From contig NZ_JAAEDH010000027.1 of assembly GCF_018128965.1 (NCBI RefSeq), forward strand, positions 1 through 62,004: a DNA stretch of 62,004 nucleotides, given 5' to 3'. Shown here piece after piece: positions 1 through 11,463 of the stretch; the first letter of the stretch is position 1, and every line of letters begins with the position of its first letter. The position numbers and the translations under genes are program-made. This stretch comes from Plastoroseomonas arctica. Lineage in GTDB: Bacteria > Pseudomonadota > Alphaproteobacteria > Acetobacterales > Acetobacteraceae. The notes under the pieces were generated by a model, which was not told the DNA's origin, made no database searches, and saw only the letters and a program-made list of their open reading frames with translations.

Positions 1-2590
1 CGCGGCGTGGGCGGTCGCCCCGGGGGCGCTCGCCGGCCGGGCGTTCGCCGGTGGGACCGTCGCCCGGCGCGCGTTCGCCCTGCGGGCGTGCGTCGCGGCG
101 CGGGCCGCGATGATGGCTGTGCTCGGGGCGCGGCAGGCCGATGCGCGTCGGCGTCGGCGGACCGTACTCGGCCTCCGGCAGCTCGCCGCCCGGCATCAGG
201 CGGAAGCCCATCGCCTCCACGGCGGCCGGCAGCGCATCCGCCTTCAGCCCCAACCGGCTGGCGAGATCACCGGGCAGCATCGCCGGCGCACGGCGCGTGA
301 GGAAGCCCAGCTCGGCCGCGATGCGTTCAGCGACGTCGAGGCGCAGCAGCATCTGCCCGGCCGGCAGCCAGCCCATCGCTTCGGCGAAGCCCGGCGGCCA
401 ATCCGCCGGCGGGGCGATCGCGACCAGACCGCCGCCCGGCAGCGCCGGCGTCTCGATGTTGCGCAGCAGGGCCCAGAGCTGCGCGCGCAACGCCATCGGG
501 CGCGGCTTCAACACCTCGGGCAGGTACAGCGCGTAGCGCCCGGCGCGGACGCCGATCGCCTTGAGCTTTTGGCGCAGGTCGGAGGTGACGTCGCGCTCCG
601 TCGCACCCGGCGCGAGGCCGAGGGATTCGCGCAGCACGAAGGCCGGGCCGCGCAGCGCGCCTTCCTCGGCGGCCTTGGCCTCCACCTTGGCGATGGCGGC
701 GAGCTCTTTGCCGATATGGCTCTCGATCCAGGCGGAGAGGCGCACGCGGATGCGTTCGCGCTGGGCGCCGTCGAGGAACTCGGTCGTCAGCACCTCGACC
801 TGCGGCTTGCCGGCCTCGGCACCGGGGCGCAGCCGCGCGATCTCGGCGGTGTCGCCCAGGCCGACCGGGGTGTTGAAGCCGGCATGGTAGGTCCAGGTGA
901 TGCGGTTCGCCGGCGTCAACGCGAAGGCCTCGTCCTTGGCCTGCTCGAGTGCCGTGACGCGGCGGGGGATCTCGGTGACCAGGGCGCGGCGGGCGGCGCG
1001 CAGCACCAGCTTGCGCTGCTCCTCGTCCTCGACATCGGCCTCGGGCTCGAAGGCGAAGCCGCGGACATGGCCGACATTGTGGCCCTCGACCACCACCTGG
1101 CCGTGGCGGGTGACGGCCGAGAGCAGTTCTTCCGAGGTATCATCCAGCCGGCGCATCAGGTGCGCGGCACGTCGGTCGACGAAGCGCGCGGTCAGGCTCT
1201 CGTGCAGCGCGTCGGAGACGGCGTCCTCCGCCTTGCGCGCCTCGCCCTGGAATTCTGCGGCATCGGCCACCCAATCGCTGCGCGCGGCGATGTAGGACCA
1301 CACGCGGATCGAGGCAAGGCGCGCCATCAACGTGTCGAGATCACCATCGATGCGCCCCAACCCCGCGAGCGAGGCCGCGACCCACCCGCGCTCCAGCACG
1401 CCATCGGTCGCGAGCTGGGTGAACAGCTTCGCCGCCAGCTTCGTGTGCGTGTCGTCGGCGAGCTTGCGGAAATCCGGCACCTGGCAGGCTTCCCACAGCA
1501 GCCGCACGCGCGTGCGCCCCTCGGCGAGCTTGCGCACATCCATGTCGCGCGAGAGCGCGTCGAGCACCATGTGGTCCGTCGCGTCATTGCCACGCGCGAG
1601 ACCCGCCTGCGGCGGCGGCAGGGACAGGGACGCCAGCAGCGCGTCGAGCGAGGCGAAGTCGAGCTCGGAATTCCGCCAGGCGAGCTGGCCCAGCGCCTCG
1701 AACTGATGCCCCTCGATCTTGTGGACCATCTCCTCCTCGAGCGGGGGGCAGTCGCCCGTCACGCCGAAGCTGCCGTCGCGCATGCCGCGACCGGCGCGGC
1801 CGGCGATCTGCGCGGCCTCCTGCGGCTCAAGCCCGCGCACGCGGTGGCCGTCGAATTTCTGGATCGCGGCGAAGGCGACATGGTCCACATCCATGTTCAG
1901 CCCCATCCCGATGGCGTCGGTCGCGACCAGGAAATCCACCTCGCGATTCTGGTACAGCGCCACCTGCGCGTTGCGCGTGCGCGGGCTCAGCCGGCCCATC
2001 ACCACCGCGCAACCGCCGCGCCGGCGCCGGATGGCCTCCGCGATCGCGTAGACCTCCGCCGCGCTGAACGCGACCACGGCCGAGCGGGTGGGCAGGCGCG
2101 ACAGCTTGGCGGGGCCGGCATAGGTGAGCTGGGAGAGGCGCTGGCGCGTCTCGAACTCGATGCCCGGCACCAGGCGCTGCAGCAGCGGGCGGATCGTCTC
2201 CGCCCCCATGAACATGGTCTCGACCATGCCGCGCGCATTGAGCAGCCGGTCGGTGAACACATGGCCGCGATCCGGATCGGCGCAGAGCTGGATCTCGTCC
2301 ACCGCCACGAACTCGGCGCGGCGGTCGAGTGGCATGGCTTCCACCGTGCAGGCGAACCACTTCGCCTCGGGGGGGATGATCTTTTCCTCGCCAGTGATCA
2401 GCGCGACGTTCTTCTCGCCCTTCGCGGCCACCATGCGGTCGTAGTTTTCCCGCGCAAGGAGGCGCAGCGGAAACCCGATGATGCCCGACGCATGCGCGAG
2501 CATCCGCTCGATCGCGAGATGCGTCTTGCCGGTATTTGTAGGGCCAAGCACGGCGCGAACACGCGGCTGGAACATCTGATAGTGGCTCAT
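1..2590 (-). CDS. SUV3-like DEAD/DEAH-box helicase, 3' end beyond window
   Basis: Superfamily 2 ATP-dependent RNA helicase of the SUV3/MgpS type. The family unwinds structured RNA, and in mitochondria it works with the RNA degradosome. The start MSHYQMFQPRV at 2590 is followed by Walker A GPTNTGKT (residues 16-23), a DEIQ Walker B box (98-101) and a motif VI-like QIAGRAGRG near residue 260. The last visible ~40 residues are a low-complexity Arg/Gly/Pro tail built of GERP/GDRP-like units, probably disordered and RNA-binding. The reading frame runs off position 1, so the C-terminus is missing. It is divergent from the MFS gene, with 77 bp between the starts. Family assignment is firm; the exact RNA substrate is unknown. 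Confidence 0.9.
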   Translation of the reverse strand, partial: MSHYQMFQPRVRAVLGPTNTGKTHLAIERMLAHASGIIGFPLRLLARENYDRMVAAKGEKNVALITGEEKIIPPEAKWFACTVEAMPLDRRAEFVAVDEIQLCADPDRGHVFTDRLLNARGMVETMFMGAETIRPLLQRLVPGIEFETRQRLSQLTYAGPAKLSRLPTRSAVVAFSAAEVYAIAEAIRRRRGGCAVVMGRLSPRTRNAQVALYQNREVDFLVATDAIGMGLNMDVDHVAFAAIQKFDGHRVRGLEPQEAAQIAGRAGRGMRDGSFGVTGDCPPLEEEMVHKIEGHQFEALGQLAWRNSELDFASLDALLASLSLPPPQAGLARGNDATDHMVLDALSRDMDVRKLAEGRTRVRLLWEACQVPDFRKLADDTHTKLAAKLFTQLATDGVLERGWVAASLAGLGRIDGDLDTLMARLASIRVWSYIAARSDWVADAAEFQGEARKAEDAVSDALHESLTARFVDRRAAHLMRRLDDTSEELLSAVTRHGQVVVEGHNVGHVRGFAFEPEADVEDEEQRKLVLRAARRALVTEIPRRVTALEQAKDEAFALTPANRITWTYHAGFNTPVGLGDTAEIARLRPGAEAGKPQVEVLTTEFLDGAQRERIRVRLSAWIESHIGKELAAIAKVEAKAAEEGALRGPAFVLRESLGLAPGATERDVTSDLRQKLKAIGVRAGRYALYLPEVLKPRPMALRAQLWALLRNIETPALPGGGLVAIAPPADWPPGFAEAMGWLPAGQMLLRLDVAERIAAELGFLTRRAPAMLPGDLASRLGLKADALPAAVEAMGFRLMPGGELPEAEYGPPTPTRIGLPRPEHSHHRGPRRDARPQGERAPGDGPTGERPAGERPRGDRPRR

Positions 2591-2667
2591 GGGGGGCGCC
2601 GTCTTCCTTATGCGGAAACGCGTGACACGGGCGCGGGCGCTTTGCAACCGGGGGTGCCCGAGGCAGT

Positions 2668-3819
2668 GTGCCGCGCGTGACGATGATCGCCGCGCGCTTC
2701 GCCCTGCTGCTCTCCGCGATGTTCGCGGCCATCGGCACGACGCTGCCCTTCTTCCCGCCCTTCCTCGCCGCCGCCGGTCTCTCGCCGCAGGGCATCGCGG
2801 CGGTGCTGTTCGCGGGCAGCCTCACGCGCATGGTCGCGGGACCGCTGCTTGGCCGGGTCGCGGACAGGCGGGGCATGCGCGGCGTGCTGGCGATCTGCGC
2901 CCTCGCCGCTGCCGCCGTCCAGCTGGCCTTCGCGCTGGTTCCGTGGGGCATGGCGGGGGTGATCGTCGTCATGGTGGCGCTGCACGTGCTGTACAGCTGC
3001 GCGATGGGGCCGCTCATCCCGCTGAGCGAATCGCTCACCGTCTCGGCCGCGCGCAACGGCGCCTTCGACTATGGGCGGGTGCGCAGCATCGGGTCCGTGG
3101 CCTTCATCGCGGCCTCGGCCGTCGCCGGCGTGCTGGTGGGCGCATGGGGGCTCGGCGTGATTCCGCTGATCGTCTGCGCCGCGCTGCTGGTTGCCGCCTT
3201 TGCCGCGCTGCTGCTGCCCGAGGCGGCCGCGCGCCGTACCCCCGGCCATGGCAGCTTCATGGCGCCGCTGTCCGATCCGCTGTTCCGCCGCATCCTGATC
3301 CTCTCGGCACTGATCCAGGGCAGCCATGCGGCCGCCTATGGCTTCTCCGCCATCCACTGGGCCGCCGCCGGGCATAGTGCGACCACGATCGGCCTGCTCT
3401 GGGCCGAGGGCGTGGTCGCCGAGATCATCCTGTTCCTCTACGCCAAGCCGCTGGCTGAGCGGCTCGGCTGGTCGGGCCTCACCATGCTCGCCGCCGGCGC
3501 GGGCCTGGTGCGCTGGGCGATCCTGGCCGAGACCACCTGGCTGCCGGCGCTGATCTTCGCGCAGTCGCTGCACGCGCTCACCTTCGGTGCGCAGCACCTG
3601 TGTGCCATGCGGCTGTTGTCCGAACACATGCCGGCGGGTCAGGTGGGCGCGGCGCAGACGCTGCATTCGTCGCTCGGCACCGGACTGTCGATCATGCTGA
3701 TGACACTGCTCTCGGGCCAGCTCTACGCGAGCATTGGTGGGCAGATGTTCTGGGCGATGTGGGCCCTGTGCGTGCCGGCACTCTTCCTGGCGCGAGGATT
3801 GAAAGACTGGGGGAAGTGA
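2668..3819 (+). CDS. MFS transporter, HcaT/MFS_1-like family
   Basis: 383-residue major facilitator superfamily membrane carrier with about 12 hydrophobic segments. A GRVADRRGMRG loop between helices 2 and 3 (about residues 61-73) is the classic MFS motif A. The overall pattern resembles the HcaT-type subgroup (phenylpropionate or nucleoside-like permeases), but the substrate cannot be read from sequence. The start is GTG at 2668 (MPRVTMIAARF), and an in-frame ATG at 2683 is an equally good start. The TGA stop lies in the loop of a GC-rich hairpin (3809-3828) that starts the terminator element following the gene. Confidence 0.85.
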   Translation: MPRVTMIAARFALLLSAMFAAIGTTLPFFPPFLAAAGLSPQGIAAVLFAGSLTRMVAGPLLGRVADRRGMRGVLAICALAAAAVQLAFALVPWGMAGVIVVMVALHVLYSCAMGPLIPLSESLTVSAARNGAFDYGRVRSIGSVAFIAASAVAGVLVGAWGLGVIPLIVCAALLVAAFAALLLPEAAARRTPGHGSFMAPLSDPLFRRILILSALIQGSHAAAYGFSAIHWAAAGHSATTIGLLWAEGVVAEIILFLYAKPLAERLGWSGLTMLAAGAGLVRWAILAETTWLPALIFAQSLHALTFGAQHLCAMRLLSEHMPAGQVGAAQTLHSSLGTGLSIMLMTLLSGQLYASIGGQMFWAMWALCVPALFLARGLKDWGK

Positions 3820-3856
3820 ATTTCCCCCAGACCCCCATTCTTTCCTTTTTGATTCC
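3809..3856 (+). terminator. Terminator-like repeat T1 after the MFS gene
   Basis: GGGGGAA at 3809 pairs with TTTCCCCC at 3821, and the MFS stop codon is in the loop. It is followed by AGACCCCCATTCTTTCC and a T-rich run. The AATTTCCCC..ACCCC..TTCTTT segment recurs at three other sites (3922-3965 minus, 55999-56046 plus, 59822-59870 minus). It is probably a factor-independent terminator of the MFS transcript. Confidence 0.65.
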
Positions 3857-3921
3857 CTGGTGCTCGTTGCATGGCGGCTCGTCGCGTCGGCGAGTGCTGG
3901 CTGGGCAACCAGCACCAAAAA

Positions 3922-3965
3922 ATCAAAAATAAAAGAAGAGGGTGCGGGAGAATTCCTTCTCCCGC
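3922..3965 (-). terminator. Terminator-like repeat T2 after the amidohydrolase gene
   Basis: On the minus strand GCGGGAGAA (3965-3957) pairs with TTCTCCCGC (3952-3944) around a 4-nt loop. It is followed by ACCCTCTTCTTTTATTTTTG. It lies 15 bp past the stop of the amidohydrolase and converges on T1, so both convergent genes have their own stop signal. The hairpin-to-T-tract sequence matches the T4 element at 59822-59870 closely. Confidence 0.7.
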
Positions 3966-3979
3966 CGCTTGCTTTCTCT

Positions 3980-4939
3980 CTACCGCCGCCGCGCCCGCGG
4001 AAAATCGTAAAGCTCCGCCGGATTGTCCACGAGCACCTTGTTCCGTGCCGCCTGGTCCGGCACGCACTCCGCCAGCAGGTCGAACAGGATCGCGTCGTCG
4101 GGCTTGTTGTTCAGCGCCTCGGTCGGATGCGGCCAGTCGCTGCCCCAGACCATCCGGTCCGGGTTGGCCGCGAACAGCGCCTTCGCGACCGCGACGGAAT
4201 CGGCATAGCCGGGCGCCCCGGCTTGCGAGTCCATGTACAGCCCCGACAGCTTCACCCAGGTCTTGCCCTTCGCGAGCAGGCGCAGCCCGGTGGTGAAGCC
4301 GGGCGAGTTCAGGCGTTCGGCGACCGGCAGGCGCATGCGGTGGTCGAAGACGATGCGGCTGGGCAGGCGCAGCAGCAGGTCGTTGGCCTCGCCGATCTGC
4401 GTGCCGGTCATGTGCAGCTGCACGTGCCAGTTCATCGGTGCGATGCGGCGCGAGAGAGGCTCCAGCATTGCAAGCGTGGTGGCCCCCGCCTGGACCAGGT
4501 TGAAGCGGATGCCGCGCACGCCCAGGCCATTGAGGCGGCGCAGCTCCGCATCCGTCACCTGGTCGTTCACCACGGCCACCATGCGGAAGTTGGCGCGCCC
4601 GAGGGCTGCCATCGATTCCAGGTGCAGCCGGTTGTCGGTGCCGTAGGTGGAGGGCTGGATGAGCACGCCGCGCGTGGTGCCGGTGCGGCGCTGCAGGGCG
4701 CGGTAATTGTCGACCGTCGCATCGGGCGGCAGCAGCGGCGCGCCGGGCACGGCGGGGAAGCGGGCGTCGTAGATGTGGAAATGGCAGTCGGTGGCGTTGG
4801 GCGGTGCCGGCGTGCGCGCGGCGGTGGTGCCGGTGGAATAGGGCACGTTGTGCGCGGTCTGCGCCTGACTCGCGCCGGCGGCGAGCATGGCGGCCGCGCC
4901 GGCCATGGCGGCCCTGCGGCCGAGATTGGTGTCGGTCAT
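3980..4939 (-). CDS. Tat-exported amidohydrolase (TIM-barrel metal-dependent hydrolase)
   Basis: 319-residue protein of the amidohydrolase-2 / 2-pyrone-4,6-dicarboxylate lactonase-like family. The N-terminus has twin arginines (RRAAMAG, residues 8-14) and an alanine-rich hydrophobic stretch ending near ASQAQ, which suggests Tat export. After this come the metal ligands of DCHFHIYD (His53, His55) and, late in the protein, a WGSDWPHP segment (~272-279) carrying the family's conserved Asp and His. It probably hydrolyses a lactone or cyclic dicarboxylate in the periplasm; the substrate is not determinable. It stands alone, bounded by T2 downstream and a hairpin-containing gap upstream. Confidence 0.85.
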   Translation of the reverse strand: MTDTNLGRRAAMAGAAAMLAAGASQAQTAHNVPYSTGTTAARTPAPPNATDCHFHIYDARFPAVPGAPLLPPDATVDNYRALQRRTGTTRGVLIQPSTYGTDNRLHLESMAALGRANFRMVAVVNDQVTDAELRRLNGLGVRGIRFNLVQAGATTLAMLEPLSRRIAPMNWHVQLHMTGTQIGEANDLLLRLPSRIVFDHRMRLPVAERLNSPGFTTGLRLLAKGKTWVKLSGLYMDSQAGAPGYADSVAVAKALFAANPDRMVWGSDWPHPTEALNNKPDDAILFDLLAECVPDQAARNKVLVDNPAELYDFPRARRR

Positions 4940-4998
4940 CGTCTCTCCCCTTCGGCCAGGTCTTCGCGCCTGGCCTGGGTGGAGGCTAGGACGGCGAA

Positions 4999-5043
4999 GC
5001 GCCGCTGCCCATACCCAGGGAGGACCGGGGTGGGCAGCGGCGC
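4999..5043. repeat. 13-bp perfect inverted repeat
   Basis: GCGCCGCTGCCCA at 4999-5011 is repeated as its exact complement at 5031-5043 with a 19-bp spacer. It lies between the start of the amidohydrolase gene and the end of the next minus-strand gene. It could be a second terminator hairpin for that upstream gene or an operator for the amidohydrolase. Confidence 0.55.
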
Positions 5044-5047
5044 GATG

Positions 5048-5081
5048 CGGCCGGGGGAAGGGGGGGCAGTCCCCCCGGCCG
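5048..5081 (-). terminator. GC-rich hairpin after the secreted repeat protein gene
   Basis: CGGCCGGGGG at 5048-5057 pairs with CCCCCGGCCG at 5072-5081, starting 8 bp past the stop codon of the gene ending at 5089. There is no T-tract, so termination is inferred from position and stem strength only. Confidence 0.45.
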
Positions 5082-5088
5082 GTCCGGA

Positions 5089-5736
5089 TCAGCTGCCGTA
5101 GCGGTCGAGCGACTGGACGGCGCGGCCGAGCTCCTGCTGCGCGATCCCGCGATTGCCGAGTCCGAGCGCTGCGCGGGCCGAGGCGATCTCGCGCACCGGG
5201 CCGCGGAAGCCCTGCTCGCCATCGGTGCGGGCGTTCAGGAGCGTGGTCTCGGCCTGCTCCAGCCGCTCGCGCGCCACGGCGAGGCGGTTCTGGCCGATCG
5301 CGGCATCGGCCTCGCGCAGCAGCCCGCGCAGCTGCGGCGGCACCATCCGGGCGCGGACCGGCGCCTCGGCCTTCACCGGCGCGGCGGGGATGCCGACCTC
5401 CACGGGCGTCGACCGGGCGGCGCGGCCCTGCGTCACGACCTCGGTGTTGGGGATGGTGTAGAGCCCGTCGGGCAGGCCCTCGGGGGCGCTGGAGCGGGCA
5501 GCGCGGCCCTGCGGCACCACTTCGGTGTCAGGCACGCGCCACATGCCGGCGGAGGCGCTTTCGGCGGGGTAGGTGCCGAGCGAGGTCGGCACGCCGCCCG
5601 GGATCACCTGGCCACCATTGCCCATCGCAGCGGCACCGACCGAGTCGGCAAAGGCGGGGTTTGCGGCGGCGATCCAGCCGGCGGCGAGCAGGGCGAGGGC
5701 GGCGGTGGTATTGCGCAGCGAGGTGCGGCGGGTCAT
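5089..5736 (-). CDS. Secreted protein with internal duplicated motif, unknown function
   Basis: 215 residues that I do not assign to a family. A signal peptide is clear: MTRRTSLRN followed by a hydrophobic ALALLAAGWIAAA stretch and an AFA cleavage site near residue 30. The middle holds two tandem copies of a ~25-residue unit, each with (V/I)P(D/N)TEVV.QGRAARS, around residues 68-115. The last ~85 residues (LREADAAIGQNRLAVARERLEQAETTLL, shown here in part) look like antiparallel helices, reminiscent of a TPR-like or coiled-coil segment. It is divergent from the two-component system starting at 5881, so it may be a target of that regulator (inference only). Confidence 0.7.
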   Translation of the reverse strand: MTRRTSLRNTTAALALLAAGWIAAANPAFADSVGAAAMGNGGQVIPGGVPTSLGTYPAESASAGMWRVPDTEVVPQGRAARSSAPEGLPDGLYTIPNTEVVTQGRAARSTPVEVGIPAAPVKAEAPVRARMVPPQLRGLLREADAAIGQNRLAVARERLEQAETTLLNARTDGEQGFRGPVREIASARAALGLGNRGIAQQELGRAVQSLDRYGS

Positions 5737-5880
5737 GGGTCTGTTCCTTCGGCCATCTCGGGGCGCCGGCCATCCGGTGCCTGCCGATGCGAGGGACCAT
5801 GCGCTGTCCCCGCTGGAGGACGGCCCTGCCGGACCCTGAAGAATCTGTCAGGATTGGGGCGGGGACACGATGGGGCATGC

Positions 5881-6564
5881 ATGCGGATCCTGGTGATCGA
5901 GGATGACCGGGCGACGGCGGACTACATCGCCAAGGGCCTGCGCGAGGCCGGGCACGGCGTCGACGTCGCGCGCGACGGCAAGGACGGGCTGTTCCTGGCA
6001 CTCAGCGAAAGCTTCGACGTCATCATCACCGATCGCATGCTGCCCGGCGTCGATGGGCTGTCGATCCTGCGTGCGCTGCGCGCGGCGGGCAACGCGACGC
6101 CGGTGCTGGTGCTGACCGCACTGGCCGAAGTGGAGGAGCGGGTCGCTGGGCTCGACGCCGGGGCCGATGACTACCTCGCAAAACCCTTCGCGTTTTCCGA
6201 GCTGCGCGCGCGGATCGATGCGCTGACCCGCCGCCCGGCCGGCGCGGCGGCGGAGGCCACGCTGCTGCGCGTGGGCGCCCTGGAGATGGACCTGCTGCGT
6301 CGGATCGTGAAGCGCGACGGCGCCCCGATCGAGCTGCTGCCCACCGAATGGCGGCTGCTGGAATACATGATGCGCCATGCCGGCCAGGTGCTGACGCGCA
6401 CCATGCTGCTGGAGCATGTGTGGGACTTCAACTTCGACCCCACCACCAATGTGGTGGAGGTCCATGTGAGCCGGCTGCGCCGCAAGCTTGGCGAGACCCC
6501 CGAAGGCCAGCCGCTGATCGAGACGGTGCGCGGCGCCGGCTACGCGCTGGGCCGGCGGGGTTGA
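5881..6564 (+). CDS. OmpR/PhoB-family response regulator
   Basis: 227-residue DNA-binding response regulator. The receiver domain (1-~112) has the acidic pair EDD (7-9), phospho-acceptor Asp51 in IITDRMLPG and the LAKPF lysine near residue 101. The C-terminal winged helix (~130-225) contains the typical PTEWRLLEYM and VEVHVSRLRRKL segments. ATG at 5881 begins exactly at the conserved MRILVIEDD, so an upstream in-frame GTG start is less likely. Its stop overlaps the TTG start of the sensor kinase (TTGA), a translationally coupled pair. The nearest families are QseB/CusR/TctD; the inducing signal is unknown. Confidence 0.93.
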   Translation: MRILVIEDDRATADYIAKGLREAGHGVDVARDGKDGLFLALSESFDVIITDRMLPGVDGLSILRALRAAGNATPVLVLTALAEVEERVAGLDAGADDYLAKPFAFSELRARIDALTRRPAGAAAEATLLRVGALEMDLLRRIVKRDGAPIELLPTEWRLLEYMMRHAGQVLTRTMLLEHVWDFNFDPTTNVVEVHVSRLRRKLGETPEGQPLIETVRGAGYALGRRG

Positions 6565-7889
6565 GGCTGCCCCGCAGCCTTGCGCTGCGCGTCACGTTGC
6601 TGGTGGCGGCCATCGTGCTGCTTGCCTCCGCACTGGGCTTCGGCATGGCCTATTTCGGCGCGGTGCGCCTGCTGCAGCACCAGCTGGACGATGACATCCG
6701 CGAACAGGCCGCGACGCTGACCGACGAGTTCCGCCTGTTCGGCGTCGAGGGCCTGCGCGCGGCTATCGAGGCGCGCGCGCTGCATGCCGGGCCCGAGGGT
6801 TTTTCCATGCGGCTGAGCGAGCCCGGACGCGAGGCGAGTTTCGCTGGACGCTCCTTCGAGGCACCCGAGGACCTGCGCGGCGCGACGGACCTGGTGCAGC
6901 CGGGCGGGCGGGCGCTGCGCGCCCATGGCGTGGCGCTGCCCGATGGCGTGGTGCTGGTGGTGGTGGCCGACCTGCAGGATCTGCGCGCGGCGGCGCGCGG
7001 GCTGGCCGGGCTGCTCGCGGCGTCGGGCGTGGTGACGGCGGCGATCATCGTGGTGGCCGGCCTGGTGCTGGCGCGCGGTCTCGAGGGCCGGCTCGCGCGG
7101 ATCTCGGCGGCGGCCGGCGCTGTGATGGATGGCGACCTTGCGCAGCGCCTGCCGCTCGCCGGTCGCGGCGACGAGCTGGACCGGCTGGCGCAGACCATCA
7201 ACCACATGCTCTCCCGTATCGAGGCGCTGATGGCCACGCTGCGCCAGGTGACGAACGATGTGGCGCACGACCTGCGAGGCCCCCTCTCGCGCCTGCGCCA
7301 GCGGCTGGAGGGCGCGCTGGCCGAACCCCGCGCGGCCGCGGCCGACCAGGCGGTCCTGGAGGCGGCGCTGGAGGAGCTGGATGGCGTGCTGGCGACCTTC
7401 GCGGCGCTGCTGCGCATCGCCCAGGTGGAGGCGGGGACGCGGCGCGCGGCCTTCGCCGCGCTGGACCTCTCCGCGCTGGTGGCCGCGGTGGTCGAGGTCT
7501 ACGCGCCGGTCGCCGAGGAGGCGGGTGCCTCGCTCACCGCACGGGTTGTGCCCGGGGTGCGCATGCAGGGCGACGCGGCGCTGTTGCGCCAGATGCTGGC
7601 CAACCTCATCGAGAACGCGCTGGCGCATGGCGGGGCGGGCGTTCGCATCGGCGTCTCGCTGATGGCGGGGCCAGTGTTGGAGGTCCGCGATGACGGGCCG
7701 GGCGTGCCGGCGGCGGAGCGGGCGCGGGTGATGGGCCGATTCTACCGGATGGACCGCAGCCGGGCGACGCCGGGGGCGGGGCTGGGGTTGGCGCTGGTGG
7801 CCGCGGTGGCCGGGCTGCACGAGTGCGCCGTGGTGCTGGGCGATGCGGAACCGGGTCTGCGGGTGCGGGTGGCGCCGCGGGAGCATTGA
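6561..7889 (+). CDS. Sensor histidine kinase, partner of the OmpR-type regulator
   Basis: 442-residue membrane histidine kinase. I place the start at TTG 6561, overlapping the regulator's stop; no ATG lies between this point and the first membrane helix. Domain order: helix 1 (~10-35), periplasmic domain, helix 2 (~150-175), HAMP, HisKA with the phospho-His in NDVAHDLRGPLSRLR (His236), then HATPase with N box LANLIENALAHG, G1 DDGPGVP and G2 GAGLGLAL. All catalytic boxes are intact. The short periplasmic domain gives no hint of ligand. Confidence 0.9.
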   Translation: MRLPRSLALRVTLLVAAIVLLASALGFGMAYFGAVRLLQHQLDDDIREQAATLTDEFRLFGVEGLRAAIEARALHAGPEGFSMRLSEPGREASFAGRSFEAPEDLRGATDLVQPGGRALRAHGVALPDGVVLVVVADLQDLRAAARGLAGLLAASGVVTAAIIVVAGLVLARGLEGRLARISAAAGAVMDGDLAQRLPLAGRGDELDRLAQTINHMLSRIEALMATLRQVTNDVAHDLRGPLSRLRQRLEGALAEPRAAAADQAVLEAALEELDGVLATFAALLRIAQVEAGTRRAAFAALDLSALVAAVVEVYAPVAEEAGASLTARVVPGVRMQGDAALLRQMLANLIENALAHGGAGVRIGVSLMAGPVLEVRDDGPGVPAAERARVMGRFYRMDRSRATPGAGLGLALVAAVAGLHECAVVLGDAEPGLRVRVAPREH

Positions 7890-8025
7890 CCCAGAGGGCA
7901 CATCCGCTGTCGGAAATAAAGCCGTGCCGCTGCGCGACCGGATGCCGCAGCGGATCACGCTGGAAGTAATGCGGTGGTACCGCCTTACAATTAATGCAGA
8001 GAAAACAACGTGTTCGCTGAAAGGC

Positions 8026-8054
8026 GCCGGTAAAGACCTTACGTCCTTACCGGC
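8026..8054 (-). terminator. Hairpin downstream of acnA
   Basis: On the minus strand GCCGGTAAGGAC pairs, with one G-T wobble, with GTCTTTACCGGC around a 5-nt loop. It lies 9 bp past the acnA stop. No long T-tract follows, so it may be a terminator or an mRNA-stabilising 3' hairpin. Confidence 0.5.
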
Positions 8055-8062
8055 AACCCCGT

Positions 8063-10759
<2,697 letters not shown>

Positions 10760-10885
10760 GGTGGAGAGACCCTTTTCGGCTGTGCCGCCCTCGCCTATGC
10801 GGCAATGCGGTGATAGGCGGTTTTAACCACGCCCCAACACGGGGGTCCATGCCTGACCACCGATGAAGGATCTCCACCGAGCGCC

Positions 10886-11458
10886 ATGCTGACCGCCGAA
10901 AACCTCGCCTGCCTGCGCGGCGAACGCGCGGTCTTCGCCAACCTCAGCTTCACCCTGGCCCCCGGCGAGGCGCTGCTGCTGACCGGTGCCAACGGCGCCG
11001 GCAAGTCCACCCTCCTCCGCCTCCTCGCCGGTCTCCTTCGCCCCGCCGAAGGCACCCTCCGCCGCCCCACCCCGCTCCGCTACCTCGGCCACGACGACGC
11101 GCTCAAACCCGCCTTCACCGCGACCGAGAACCTGGCCTTCACCGCCCGCCTCATCGGCGCCCCGGTTACCGCCATCCCCCGGGCGCTGGCCGCCCTCAAT
11201 CTCACCCCGCTTGCCCGCCTGCCCGCCCGCGTCCTCTCCTCCGGCCAGAAACGCCGCCTGGCCCTCGCCCGCTTCGCCCTCGACGGCCCCGGCGCCGCTC
11301 CCCTCTGGCTCCTCGACGAACCCACCACCGGCCTCGACGCCGCCTCCGTCACGCTCCTCGGCCCACTCCTCGCCCAACACCGCACCGCCGGGGGGATGAT
11401 CATCGCCGCGACGCACATCCCGCTGCCGCTGGACGCGGTGAGGGAGCTCGCACTGTGA
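10886..11458 (+). CDS. ccmA: Heme exporter ATP-binding protein CcmA
   Basis: 190-residue ATPase subunit of the CcmAB(C) heme/holo-CcmE release complex used in system I cytochrome c maturation. Walker A GANGAGKST (34-42), ABC signature LSSGQKRR (~115) and Walker B LLDEPTTGLD are intact. The length is slightly short for an ABC ATPase but usual for CcmA (~200). The stop at 11456 is followed after 5 bp by repeat element A, which separates it from ccmB. c-type cytochromes that need this pathway are in the window (petC and the gene at 24336). Confidence 0.92.
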   Translation: MLTAENLACLRGERAVFANLSFTLAPGEALLLTGANGAGKSTLLRLLAGLLRPAEGTLRRPTPLRYLGHDDALKPAFTATENLAFTARLIGAPVTAIPRALAALNLTPLARLPARVLSSGQKRRLALARFALDGPGAAPLWLLDEPTTGLDAASVTLLGPLLAQHRTAGGMIIAATHIPLPLDAVRELAL

Positions 11459-11463
11459 GAAGC

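Noticed and set aside
1-120. GC-rich tandem repeat at the window start as a repeat element
   Set aside because: It is in frame with the helicase and encodes its GERP/GDRP low-complexity tail.
110-2680. Very long plus-strand open frame of 856 codons opposite the helicase
   Set aside because: It is antisense to an intact SUV3-like helicase with all motifs. Its translation is Arg/Ala/Gly/His-rich with no domain, a usual GC-rich shadow.
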